In this document: piece by piece, positions 23,349 to 32,200 of the stretch | Layout of the letters: every line of letters begins with the position of its first letter | Position numbering within the stretch: the stretch's first letter is position 1 | Notes under the pieces: model-generated | Told to the model about the DNA's origin: nothing | The model's database searches: none | The model's input: the letters and a program-made list of their open reading frames with translations, nothing else | Origin: Nocardiopsis sp. FR4 | Lineage (GTDB): Bacteria > Actinomycetota > Actinomycetes > Streptosporangiales > Streptosporangiaceae | Reading direction: 5' to 3' | Assembly (NCBI RefSeq): GCF_009830945.1 | Contig: NZ_VWVV01000017.1 | Coordinates: 62,001-126,000 of the forward strand | Length of the DNA: 64,000 nt | Translations under genes and position numbers: made by a program

Positions 23349-24389
23349 TCAGGACACCCACTCCTTGACCCTGCCGATCAGCGCGGCCGGATCCTCGCCC
23401 ACGGGCACCACGTTGAGCTGGGTGACCCCGGCGGCGCGGAAGGCCTCCACCCGCTCGCGCACGTAGGACTCCGGTCCGACCAGGTTGGTCAGCTCCACGA
23501 ACTCCTCGGGCACGGCCGCGGCGGCCTCGTCCTTCCTCCCTTCCAGGTACAGGTCCTGGATCCGCTCCGCGGCCTCCTCGTAGCCGTACCGACGGGCGAC
23601 CGTGTTGTAGAAGTTCTTGCCCTTGGCGCCCATGCCGCCCACGTACAGCGCGATCATCGGCCGGACCATGTCGAGCAGCTTCTTGGTCTCCTCGCCCTCG
23701 CCGATGGCGAGCAGGCCGCCCGCGGAGATCTCCAGGTCGCCCAGGGCCGGGTCGCGCCGTGCCCTGCCCTCGGCCAGGGACGCGCCCCACACCGACTCGG
23801 CCTTCTCCGGGATGAACAGGTGGGGCAGCCAGCCGTTGGCGACCTCGGCGGTCAGCGCCACGTTCTTCAAGCCCAGCGAGGCCACGTAGACGGGGATGTC
23901 GGGGCGGACGGGGTGATTGATGATCTTGAGCGGCTTGCCCAGGCCGGTGCCCTTCTCGGGCGGCAGGGGCAGCTGGAACACGGTGCCGTCGTGGGTCAGG
24001 CGGTCCTCGCGGGCCCACACCTTGCGGCAGATCTCGATGGTCTCGCGGGTGCGGGCGAGCGGCTTGACGTAGGGCACGCCGTGGAAGCCCTCGATGACCT
24101 GCGGCCCGCTGGCGCCCAGACCCAGGATGGCCCGCCCGCCCGACAGGTCGTCCAGCCCGGCGGCGGTCATCGCGATGAGGGTGGGGGTGCGGCTGTACAG
24201 CGGCAGGATGGCCGAGCCGATCGCCACGGTCTCGGTGCGTGCGGCGATGTAGCCCATCAGGGTGGGGCTGTCGAACCCGTAGGCCTCGGCCACCCACACC
24301 GTGTCGAGTCCGGCCTTCTCCAGCTCGGCCACCTGGTCCACGGCGGCCTTGGGGTCGCCCGCGTACTGGAGCGGCATCGAGACGCGCAT
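23349..24389 (-). CDS. LLM class F420-dependent oxidoreductase
   Basis: Luciferase-like (bacterial luciferase/F420) oxidoreductase of 346 residues, a TIM-barrel enzyme. It begins MRVSMPLQYAGDPKAAVDQV, followed by LDTVWVAEAYGFDSPTLMGY, SAILPLYSRTPTLIAMTAAG, RAILGLGASGPQVIEGFHG and KPLKIINHPVRPDIPVYVAS; the SGPQVIEGFHG element is typical of F420-using members. Reaction and substrate are unknown. ATG 24389 has a GGGAGGA site close upstream. A hairpin follows the stop. The NADPH:F420 reductase encoded at 20173-20868 could supply its cofactor. It appears to be a single-gene unit, separated from panB by tandem hairpins. Confidence 0.88.
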   Translation of the reverse strand: MRVSMPLQYAGDPKAAVDQVAELEKAGLDTVWVAEAYGFDSPTLMGYIAARTETVAIGSAILPLYSRTPTLIAMTAAGLDDLSGGRAILGLGASGPQVIEGFHGVPYVKPLARTRETIEICRKVWAREDRLTHDGTVFQLPLPPEKGTGLGKPLKIINHPVRPDIPVYVASLGLKNVALTAEVANGWLPHLFIPEKAESVWGASLAEGRARRDPALGDLEISAGGLLAIGEGEETKKLLDMVRPMIALYVGGMGAKGKNFYNTVARRYGYEEAAERIQDLYLEGRKDEAAAAVPEEFVELTNLVGPESYVRERVEAFRAAGVTQLNVVPVGEDPAALIGRVKEWVS

Positions 24390-24495
24390 CTGTCCTCCCG
24401 GGAGGGCCGGCGGATCCGGCCCCTAGGCTCTGGATTCGGTGCGACTCTACTCCCGAGTACCGTTCGGACTGCCGTGCGGCTCACACTCCTGCCCG

Positions 24496-24526
24496 CCGCC
24501 GGCCGGGAAGGGGTCCCGGCCGGCGG
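24496..24526. terminator. Hairpin between panB and the LLM gene (distal)
   Basis: CCGCCGGCCGGGA (24496-24508) and TCCCGGCCGGCGG (24514-24526), a perfect 13-bp stem with a 5-nt loop. It lies after the panB hairpin on the same strand, so it may act as a back-up terminator. Confidence 0.6.
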
Positions 24527-24533
24527 TCGAGGA

Positions 24534-24558
24534 GGTCCGCCCCGCACCGGGGCGGACC
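24534..24558 (-). terminator. Hairpin directly after panB
   Basis: GGTCCGCCCC (24534-24543) and GGGGCGGACC (24549-24558), a perfect 10-bp stem, loop GCACC, ending 3 nt from the panB stop codon. Confidence 0.7.
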
Positions 24559-24560
24559 GC

Positions 24561-25412
24561 TCAGCTGGCGTAGGAGTGGCGCTCCTCGGGGAAGGCCCCG
24601 TGGACGACCTCGTCGGCGTAGGCCGAGGCCGCCTCGCGCAGCGTCTCGTGCAGGTTGGCGTAGGTCTTGACGAACTTGGCCACCCGCGGGCTCAGCCCGG
24701 CCATGTCCTGCCACACCAGCACCTGGGCGTCGGTGGAGGGGCCGGCGCCGATGCCCACGGTCGGGATGGACAGCTGCTCGGTCACCTGCGCGGCCAGCTC
24801 GGCGGGCACGCATTCCAGCACCACGGCGAAGGCGCCCGCGCGCTCCAGCTCCTTGGCGTCCTTGAGCAGCCCGGCCGCGTCCTCACCGCGCCCCTGCACC
24901 CGGTACCCGCCCAGGGTGTTCACCGACTGCGGGGTCAGGCCCAGGTGCGCCATCACCGGCACCCCCGCCGACACCAGCAGCTCCACCTGGGGGGCCACCG
25001 CGTGGCCGCCCTCCAGCTTGACCGCCTGCGCCCGCCCCTCCTTCATGAAGCGGGAGGCCGTCTCCAGCGCCTGCTGGGGGGAGGCCTGGTAGGAGCCGAA
25101 CGGCAGGTCGGCCACGACCAGCGCCCGGCTGGTGGAGCGGGACACGGCCGCGGTCAGCGGGACCAGCTCGTCCACCGTGACCGGAAGGGTGGTGTCGTAG
25201 CCGTAGACGACGTTGGCCGCCGAGTCCCCGACCAGCAGGACCGGGATCCCGGCCTCGTCGAAGATCCGCGCGGTGAGCGCGTCGTAGGCGGTGAGCATCG
25301 GCCAGCGCTCGCCGCGCTCCTTGGCGGCGGCCAGGTCGCGGACCGTGACACGGCGGTTGGCGACCCCGCCGTACAGGGCGCCGCCCGAGGGGGTCTTGTC
25401 TGTGGTGGTCAT
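24561..25412 (-). CDS. panB: 3-methyl-2-oxobutanoate hydroxymethyltransferase
   Basis: First committed step of pantothenate synthesis: ketoisovalerate plus methylenetetrahydrofolate gives ketopantoate. The 283-residue protein is full length and shows [40 protein letters not shown] (Mg-binding Asp), [59 protein letters not shown] and [19 protein letters not shown], in the normal order of the family. ATG 25412 follows GGAGGAAACAGC, a strong ribosome site; the open frame to 25439 is not needed. Transcribed alone, with tandem hairpins downstream. Confidence 0.96.
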   Translation of the reverse strand: MTTTDKTPSGGALYGGVANRRVTVRDLAAAKERGERWPMLTAYDALTARIFDEAGIPVLLVGDSAANVVYGYDTTLPVTVDELVPLTAAVSRSTSRALVVADLPFGSYQASPQQALETASRFMKEGRAQAVKLEGGHAVAPQVELLVSAGVPVMAHLGLTPQSVNTLGGYRVQGRGEDAAGLLKDAKELERAGAFAVVLECVPAELAAQVTEQLSIPTVGIGAGPSTDAQVLVWQDMAGLSPRVAKFVKTYANLHETLREAASAYADEVVHGAFPEERHSYAS

Positions 25413-25725
25413 GCTGTTTCCTCCGTTGTCTCGAAGCACCTCGGGGGTGTCTCCGGACGTGTGGACGAATGGTGGTATCGCGCTCGCGCGCGGGGCGGCC
25501 GGAGCCGCGGCGGTCCCGGGGACCGGACGTGCGCGGGGGTCGAACCCCGGGGAACGACCGCCCGCACGCCAGCATCATCGCACGGGTGCGCCGAACCGTC
25601 TGCCCCCGGGATACAACCGGAGTGCGGCCCCGGATGTTTCCGGGTAACCCAGGAACGGGTGCGGCGACGGAGCCGTCCGCGCGGGGCACGGGCCGTGCGC
25701 GGGTACCCGGGTGACGGAGGTGTGC
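25413..25725. other. Divergent intergenic region panB / MFS exporter
   Basis: About 310 nt without a gene, holding the two divergent promoters. It is strongly G/C-rich; I see no clear -10/-35 pair and no strong palindrome. A T-arm-like stretch (GGGGTCGAACCCC, 25536-25548) stands alone, without the rest of a tRNA. Confidence 0.4.
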
Positions 25726-27300
25726 GTGGACGCGGAAACGGCCTATCGGCGCAGGTGGGGCGGGCTGGTGGTACTCATCCTGTGCCTGTTGGTGATCGTC
25801 GCGGACAACACGATCCTCAACGTGGCGCTGCGGGTGCTCTCCGACCCCGACCTGGGCCTGGGGGCCAGCCAGTCCCAGCTGGCCTGGGCGATCAACTCCT
25901 ACACCCTGGTCTTCGCCGGGCTGCTGTTCACCTTCGGCGTCCTCGGCGACCGGTGGGGGCGCCGCCGCCTGCTCGTGACGGGGCTCGCGGTGTTCGGCGC
26001 GGCCTCGGCGCTGTCGGCCTACTCACAGACCCCCGAACAGCTCGTCTGGGCCCGCGCCGTGATGGGGCTGGGCGCCTCGATGGTGATGCCGCAGACCCTG
26101 TCGACCATCACCAACGTGTTCCCGCCCGAACAGCGCCCCCGGGCGATCGGGATCTGGGCGGGCTCGGTCGGCATGGCGATGGCCATCGGCCCGTGGGCGG
26201 GCGGCCTGCTGCTGGAGAACTTCTGGTGGGGGTCGATCTTCCTCATCAACGTGCCCTTCGTGCTGGTGGGCCTGGCGCTGATGTTCTTCCTGGTGCCGGA
26301 GTCGCGGGACGCCAACCCCGGACGGCCCGACGTGGCGGGGGTGCTGCTCTCCATCCCGGGCCTGGTGCTGCTCATCTACGGCATCATCACCGCGGGGGAG
26401 CGGGCCTCCCTGGCCGACTGGGACGTGTACGGCGCCCTCGTCGGCGGCGCGGCGGTGCTCGCGCTCTTCCTGCTGCACGAGTCGCGCACCCCCTTCCCCT
26501 CCCTGGACGTGCGCTTCTTCCGCGACCCCCGGTTCAGTGTGGCCATCGCCACGATCACGGTCCTGTTCTTCAGCATGTCCGGGATCATCTTCTTCCTCAG
26601 CTTCTACTGGCAGAGCGTGCGGGGGTTCAGCCCGTTCGTCGCGGGGCTGCTGGTGCTGCCCGCCGCGCTGGGGCAGATGATCATGGCGCCGCTGAGTCCC
26701 ACGCTCGTGCGCTGGGTGGGGCCGCGCGCGGTCGCCGCCGCCGGGGTGCTGGGAGTGTGCGCGACCTTCACGTTCTTCACCCGCCTGGAGGCGGACACGC
26801 CGCTGCCGGTCGTCATCGGCTTCTTCTTCCTCCAGGCCGCCGCGATGGCTGTGGTGCTGACCCCCGCCACCGACGCGATCATGTCCTCGGTGCCGCCGGA
26901 GAGGGCCGGGGCCGCCTCCGCCGTGCAGAACACGGTCCGCCAGGTGGCCACGGCGATGGGAGTCGCGGTCCTGGGCGCGGTCATCTCCTTCCGGTACCGG
27001 GCCGAGATCACCCCGGTCCTGGAGCGGGCCGCCGCGGGGGAGGACGGTCCGGGCCCGGAGCGGCTGCACGCGGCCGGGGAGTCCATCGAGGCCACCCTGG
27101 CCGTGGCCCGGAGCCTGGGCGAACAGGGCCGGGCCCTGGTGGCCCCCGCCCGGGAGGCGTTCATGTCCGGGCTGCACACGGCGGCGGTCGTGTCCCTGTG
27201 CTTCGGACTGCTCGGGCTGGCCGTGGTGCTGGTCTGGATGCCGCGCGAGGCGGGGAGGCACCAGCCGGCGGAGGCCCCCGGCGCCGACGCGCGGCGGTGA
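25726..27300 (+). CDS. MFS transporter, DHA2 (EmrB/QacA) drug-exporter type
   Basis: Proton-driven exporter of 524 residues with about 14 membrane segments, the DHA2 layout. Motif A-like FGVLGDRWGRRRLLVTGLA and motif C-like IGIWAGSVGMAMAIGPWAGG, plus the first-segment motif VIVADNTILNVALRVL (Asp and Asn of LDxTVNVALP), are clear. The last part repeats the pattern (ASAVQNTVRQVATAMGVAVL). GTG 25726 was chosen because GGAGG lies 5 nt upstream; the ORF also opens at GTG 25711. The Rrf2-type nsrR gene begins 29 nt after its stop but seems to have its own promoter. Export of a toxic organic compound is likely; substrate unknown. Confidence 0.9.
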   Translation: MDAETAYRRRWGGLVVLILCLLVIVADNTILNVALRVLSDPDLGLGASQSQLAWAINSYTLVFAGLLFTFGVLGDRWGRRRLLVTGLAVFGAASALSAYSQTPEQLVWARAVMGLGASMVMPQTLSTITNVFPPEQRPRAIGIWAGSVGMAMAIGPWAGGLLLENFWWGSIFLINVPFVLVGLALMFFLVPESRDANPGRPDVAGVLLSIPGLVLLIYGIITAGERASLADWDVYGALVGGAAVLALFLLHESRTPFPSLDVRFFRDPRFSVAIATITVLFFSMSGIIFFLSFYWQSVRGFSPFVAGLLVLPAALGQMIMAPLSPTLVRWVGPRAVAAAGVLGVCATFTFFTRLEADTPLPVVIGFFFLQAAAMAVVLTPATDAIMSSVPPERAGAASAVQNTVRQVATAMGVAVLGAVISFRYRAEITPVLERAAAGEDGPGPERLHAAGESIEATLAVARSLGEQGRALVAPAREAFMSGLHTAAVVSLCFGLLGLAVVLVWMPREAGRHQPAEAPGADARR

Positions 27301-27317
27301 GGGGCGGCGCCGTCGCC

Positions 27318-27323
27318 TACGTT
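27318..27323 (+). promoter_or_regulatory. -10 element of nsrR (leaderless)
   Basis: TACGTT, then GGGGGC, then the ATG: exactly 6 nt, so transcription would start on the start codon. Confidence 0.55.
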
Positions 27324-27329
27324 GGGGGC

Positions 27330-27770
27330 ATGCGTCTGACCGCTTTCACCGACGTCTCCCTCCGGCTGGTCATGCGGCTCGCGGTCGCGGGGGAGGGCGA
27401 GCTCCTCACCACCCGGACCGCCGCCGCGATGCTCGGCGTGCCCTACACGCACATGGCCAAGGCCGTGGCCCGGCTCTCGGACATGGGCCTGGTGGAGGCC
27501 CGGCGCGGCCGCAACGGGGGACTGCTCCTGACCCCGGAGGGGAAGCGGGCGTCGGTCGGCTCGATCGTGCGTGAACTGGAGGGCTCGGGCGACCTCGCCG
27601 GGTGCGAGGACGACCCGCCCTGCCCGCTGCGCGCCGCGTGCCGCCTGCGCGGCGCCCTGAGCCGGGCGCGCGAGGCCTTCTACGCCTCCCTCGACGGGGT
27701 CACCGTGGAGTCCCTGGTCGGGCCGCCGACCGGCGTCGCCCTCACGCTGCTGCCCTCCGCCCCCGAGTAG
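27330..27770 (+). CDS. nsrR: Rrf2-family nitric oxide sensor NsrR
   Basis: [Fe-S] repressor that senses nitric oxide, 146 residues. The winged helix begins MRLTAFTDVSLRLVMRLA, with the recognition helix around PYTHMAKAVARLSDMG and wing RRGRNGGLLLTPEG. Three cysteines, Cys92, Cys98 and Cys104, in GCEDDPPCPLRAAC have the spacing of the NsrR cluster ligands (C-x5-C-x5-C), and Asp8 matches the fourth ligand known for Streptomyces NsrR. That makes NsrR rather than IscR. The flavohaemoprotein gene follows 112 nt downstream with an NsrR-like box between them. The mRNA is probably leaderless (TACGTT 6 nt before ATG). Confidence 0.93.
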   Translation: MRLTAFTDVSLRLVMRLAVAGEGELLTTRTAAAMLGVPYTHMAKAVARLSDMGLVEARRGRNGGLLLTPEGKRASVGSIVRELEGSGDLAGCEDDPPCPLRAACRLRGALSRAREAFYASLDGVTVESLVGPPTGVALTLLPSAPE

Positions 27771-27821
27771 CCGCGACGGCGCCAAACGGGACCCGGACGG
27801 GGGTCCTCCCGCGGCGGTTTT

Positions 27822-27844
27822 AATATGCATCTCAAATGCCAATT
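27822..27844. promoter_or_regulatory. NsrR-like operator before hmp
   Basis: Two 11-nt arms, AATATGCATCT (27822-27832) and AAATGCCAATT (27834-27844), around one central base; the arms match as inverted repeats at 8 of 11 positions. The 11-1-11 layout and GCATCT/AAATGC content fit NsrR boxes of actinomycetes. The block is strikingly A/T-rich against its surroundings and lies 38 nt before the hmp ATG, over the likely promoter. Confidence 0.7.
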
Positions 27845-27882
27845 ATCTGCCTGGGGCGACCCTTCCCCAGCTAGGAGGACGC

Positions 27883-29058
27883 ATGCTCTCCACCGAGTCC
27901 GCCGCCACCGTCCGGGCCACCCTTCCCGTCGTGGCCGAGTCCCTGGACGCCGTCACCGCCAGGTTCTACGCGACGATGCTCGGCGAACACCCCGAACTCC
28001 TCGACGGCATGTTCAACCGGGGCAACCAGGCCTCCGGCGAACAGCGCAGGGCCCTGGCCGGATCCATCGCCGCCTTCGCCACCATGCTCCTGGAGCACCC
28101 GGACGAGCGCCCCGACGCCCTCCTGTCCCGCATCGCCCACAAGCACGTCTCCCTCGGCGTCACCGAGGACCAGTACGTGATCGTGCACAAGTACCTCTTC
28201 GGCGCCATCGCCCACACCCTGGGCGAGGCCGCCACCCCCGACGTCGTCAGCGCCTGGGACGAGGTCTACTGGCTCATGGCCGGGTCCCTCATCGCCCTGG
28301 AGGCCCGCCTGTACGCCGAGCGCGGCCACACCGGCGGCCGGGTCTGGCGCCCCTGGCGGATCACCGGACGCCACGACCAGACCCCCGACACCGTCTCCCT
28401 CATCCTCGAACCCGAGGACGACGCCCCCGCCCCCGCCTACGAGCCCGGCCAGTACGTCAGCGTCCGGGTCCGCATGCCCGACGGCGTCCGCCAGGCCCGT
28501 CAGTACTCCCTGACCGGAGGAGAGGGCAGGCGCCGCCGCATCACCGTCAAGCGCCTGCGTTCCTCGCCCGAGGGGGAGGTCTCCGCCCTCCTGCACCGCA
28601 CCGCCGCCCCCGGCGACACCCTCATGGTCTCCACCCCCGCGGGCGACGTGACCCTGAGCGGGGGCGACCACCCCCTCGTACTGGCCTCGGCCGGGATCGG
28701 TTGCACCCCCATGGTCGCCATGCTGCGCCGGCTCGTCGCACAGGGCGGCCCCCGCCGGGTCCTGGTCCTGCACGCCGACCGCTCCGCCGAGGAGCACGCC
28801 CACCGCGACGAGGTCGGCGCCCTGGTCGGCGCGCTGCCCGGCGCGACCGCCCTCACCTGGTACGAGAACGGGCCGGGCGGTCGACGGGGACGCATGGACC
28901 TGGGCGGCGTGGAGGTCCCCGGGGACGCCGAGGCCTACCTGTGCGGCCCCCTGCCGTTCATGCGCGACGTCCGCGCCCAGCTGCTCGCGGCCGGGCTCCC
29001 CGCCCGCCGCGTCCGCTACGAGGTCTTCGGCCCCGACCTGTGGCTGGGCCAGGACTGA
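27883..29058 (+). CDS. hmp: Flavohaemoprotein (nitric oxide dioxygenase)
   Basis: Oxidises nitric oxide to nitrate with O2 and NAD(P)H. The 391-residue protein has an N-terminal globin domain with B10 Tyr29 (ARFYATML) and proximal His88 (AHKHVSLGV), both at the classic Hmp places, then a ferredoxin-reductase part with RQYSLTGG (FAD, about 206-213), ASAGIGCTPMVAML (NAD ribose/phosphate) and the C-terminal CGPLPFMRDVRAQL and YEVFGPD. The ATG follows CTAGGAGGAC, a strong site. The NsrR gene lies just upstream and an NsrR-like box covers the promoter, so induction by nitric oxide is expected. Confidence 0.96.
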   Translation: MLSTESAATVRATLPVVAESLDAVTARFYATMLGEHPELLDGMFNRGNQASGEQRRALAGSIAAFATMLLEHPDERPDALLSRIAHKHVSLGVTEDQYVIVHKYLFGAIAHTLGEAATPDVVSAWDEVYWLMAGSLIALEARLYAERGHTGGRVWRPWRITGRHDQTPDTVSLILEPEDDAPAPAYEPGQYVSVRVRMPDGVRQARQYSLTGGEGRRRRITVKRLRSSPEGEVSALLHRTAAPGDTLMVSTPAGDVTLSGGDHPLVLASAGIGCTPMVAMLRRLVAQGGPRRVLVLHADRSAEEHAHRDEVGALVGALPGATALTWYENGPGGRRGRMDLGGVEVPGDAEAYLCGPLPFMRDVRAQLLAAGLPARRVRYEVFGPDLWLGQD

Positions 29059-29059
29059 C

Positions 29060-29140
29060 CCGGACCGGAACCCGGCCGGTCGCGGAGCGCGTGCGCCCGA
29101 CCGGCCGATCCGGACCGGAACCCGGCCGGTCGCGGAGCGC
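29060..29140. repeat. 31-bp direct repeat with an internal hairpin, between hmp and dnaE
   Basis: Bases 29060-29090 recur exactly at 29110-29140 (period 50; the unit starts CCGGACCGGAACCCGG and ends GTCGCGGAGCGC). Between and overlapping the copies, CGGCCGGTCG (29073-29082) and CGACCGGCCG (29098-29107) form a 10-bp stem with a 15-nt loop, a possible hmp terminator. The repeat looks like a recent local duplication of a terminator region. Confidence 0.7.
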
Positions 29141-29244
29141 ACCCCGGTCCACGGTTGTCCACAGGGGTGCAGCGAGACGGCCGGGAAAGTCGTAGGCTCA
29201 GGAGTCACCACCCGTCCACCGACCCTGCTGGGGGCACCCTCGTC

Positions 29245-32200
29245 ATGGCCGACTCCTTCGCCCATCTGCACGTCCACACCGAGTACTCCATGCTCGACGG
29301 GGCAGCGAAGCTCAAGCCCCTGTTCAAGGAGGCCTCCCGGTTGGGCATGCCCGCGGTCGCGATGACCGACCACGGCAACATGTTCGGGGCGTACGAGTTC
29401 TACCAGCAGTCCAAGGGCACCGGCGTCACCCCCATCATCGGCATCGAGGCCTACGTCGCGCCCGAGTCGCGCTTCCACAAGAAGCGGGTCTTCTGGGGCC
29501 GGGCCAGCGGGTCCGACGACGCCGCGGCCGAGGGCGGCAAGGACATCTCCGGCGGCGGCCGGTACCTGCACATGACGATGCTGGCGCAGAACGAGACCGG
29601 GCTGCGCAACCTGTTCCGGATGTCCTCGCTGGCGTCCATGGAGGGCTACTACATGAAGCCCCGCATGGACCTGGAGCTGATGTCGGAGTACAGCGAGGGC
29701 ATCGTCGTCTCCACCGGCTGCCCCTCGGGCGGCGTGCAGACCCGCCTGCGGCTGGGCCAGGAGAAGGAGGCCATCGAGTACGCGGCCAAACTCCAGGACA
29801 TCTTCGGCCGGGAGAACGTCTTCCTGGAGCTGATGGACCACGGCGTGGACATCGAGAAGGAGGTCCGCGACGGCCTGCTCAAGGTCGGCCGCGAGCTGGA
29901 CATCCCCCCGCTGGTCACCAACGACTCCCACTACGTCTACGAGAGCCAGGCCGCCGCGCACGACGCCCTGCTGGCGGTGGGCGTGGGCAAGAACCTGGAC
30001 GACCCCACCCGGTTCCGGTTCAACGGCTCGGGCTACTACCTCAAGACCGCCGACGAGATGCGCGGCATCCTCAACTTCGACGAGTGGCAGCAGGGGTGCA
30101 GGAACACCCTGCTCATCGCCGAGCGGATCGACCCCGGGGCCTACGACGCGGTGTTCGCGCACCGCGACCTGATGCCCACCTTCCCCGTGCCCGAGGGCGA
30201 GACCCAGTCCTCCTGGCTGGCCAAGGAGGTCGAGCGGCTGCTCAGGGAGCGCTACCCCGACGGGATCAGCGACGAGGTCCGCAAACGCGTCGACTTCGAG
30301 CTGGGCATCATCAACGAGATGGGCTTCCCCGCCTACTTCCTGGTGGTCTCCGACATCTGCCAGTACGCGCGCAAGAACGGGATCGCCCTGGGCCCGGGCC
30401 GCGGCTCGGCGGCCGGGTCGATGATCGCCTACGTGCTGGGCATCACCGACCTGGACCCGTTGGAGCACGGCCTGCTGTTCGAGCGGTTCCTCAACCCCGA
30501 GCGCGTCACCATGCCCGACATCGACCTGGACTTCGACGAGCGCCGGCGCGGGGAGATGATCGAGTACGTCACCCGGCTGTACGGCGAGGAGCGCGTCGCC
30601 CAGATCCTCACCTTCGGCACCATCAAGGCCAAGGCCGCGGTCAAGGACTCCACCCGCATCCTCGGCATGCCCTACTCGGTGGGCGACACGATCACCAAGG
30701 CCTTCCCGGCCGCGGTCGGCGGCAAGGAGATCCCGCTCGAGGCGGTGACCAACCCCGAGCACGAGCGCTACAGCGAGACCACCGAGCTGCGCAACCTCAT
30801 CGACAACGACCCCCAGGTCGCCAAGGTCATGGAGACCGCGCGGGGTATCGAGGGCCTGACCCGCGGCACCGGCGTCCACGCGGCGGGCGTCATCCTGTCC
30901 AAGGAACCCCTGCTCGACGTCATCCCGCTGCACAAGCGCGACACCGACGGCGCCATCATCACCGGCTTCCCCTACCCGCAGTGCGAGGACATGGGGCTGC
31001 TCAAGATGGACTTCCTGGGCCTGCGCAACCTGACGATCATGGACGACGCGGTCAAGAGCATCAAGGAGTCCGAGGGGATCGACATCGACCTCGGGCAGCT
31101 GCCCCTGGACGACAGGAAGACCTACGAGCTGCTGTCCCGCGGCGACACCCTGGGCGTGTTCCAGCTGGACGGCGGCGCGATGCGCAACCTGCTCAAGCGG
31201 ATGGAGCCCAAGAAGTTCGGTGACATCGCGGCCGTGCTGTCGCTGTACCGGCCGGGACCGATGGCGGCCAACGCGCACAACGACTACGCCGACCGCTCGA
31301 ACGGCCGCCAGGAGATCACCCCGATCCACCCCGAGCTCAAGGACGCGCTGGAGCCGATCCTGGGGGAGACCTTCCACCTGCTCGTCTACCAGGAGCAGAT
31401 CATGGCCATCGCCCAGCAGCTGGCCGGGTACAGCCTGGGCGGCGCCGACCTGATGCGCCGCGCGATGGGCAAGAAGAAGAAGGAGGCCCTGGAGGAGGAG
31501 GAGGCCAAGTTCTTCCCCGGCGCCATGGAGCGCGGCTTCTCCAAGGAGGCCGTCCAGGCCCTCTGGGACGTCATGCTCCCCTTCGCCGGGTACGCGTTCA
31601 ACAAGTCGCACGCCGCCGGGTACGCGCTGGTCTCCTACTGGACCGCCTACCTCAAGGCCAACTACCCCGCCGCCTACATGTCCGCGCTGCTGACCTCGGT
31701 CAGCGACGACAAGGACAAGATGGCGGTCTACCTGGCCGAGTGCCGCGCCCAGGGGATCAAGGTGCTGCCGCCCGACGTCAACGAGTCGGGTCTGCGCTTC
31801 ACCCCGGTCGGCAGGGACATCCGCTTCGGCATGGGCGCGGTCCGCAACGTCGGCGCCAACGTGGTCAACTCGATCATCAAGACCCGCACGGAGAAGGGCA
31901 AGTACACCTCCTTCACCGACTTCCTGTCCAAGATCGAGCTCGCGGCCTGCAACAAGCGCGTCATCGAGTCCCTGATCAAGGCGGGCGCCTTCGACTCCCT
32001 GGGCCAGCCGCGCCGGGAGCTGTACCGCCACCACGAGACCGCAGTGGACGGCATGATCAGCTCCAAGAAGCAGGAGGCGCACGGCCAGTTCGACCTCTTC
32101 GGCGGCGGGGACGAGGGCGACTCCACCCCCATCGGCCTCAACATCAACTGGGGCGACGAGGAGTGGGACCGCAAGACCAAGCTGGCCTTCGAACGCGAGA

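Noticed and set aside
25534-25552. tRNA T-arm-like sequence GGGGTCGAACCCC
   Set aside because: No acceptor stem, D-arm or anticodon arm could be built around it; chance in G/C-rich DNA.
23118-27329. Long plus-strand frame leading into nsrR
   Set aside because: It crosses panB and the LLM gene on the opposite strand and the MFS gene in another frame; nsrR starts at ATG 27330 with its own promoter.
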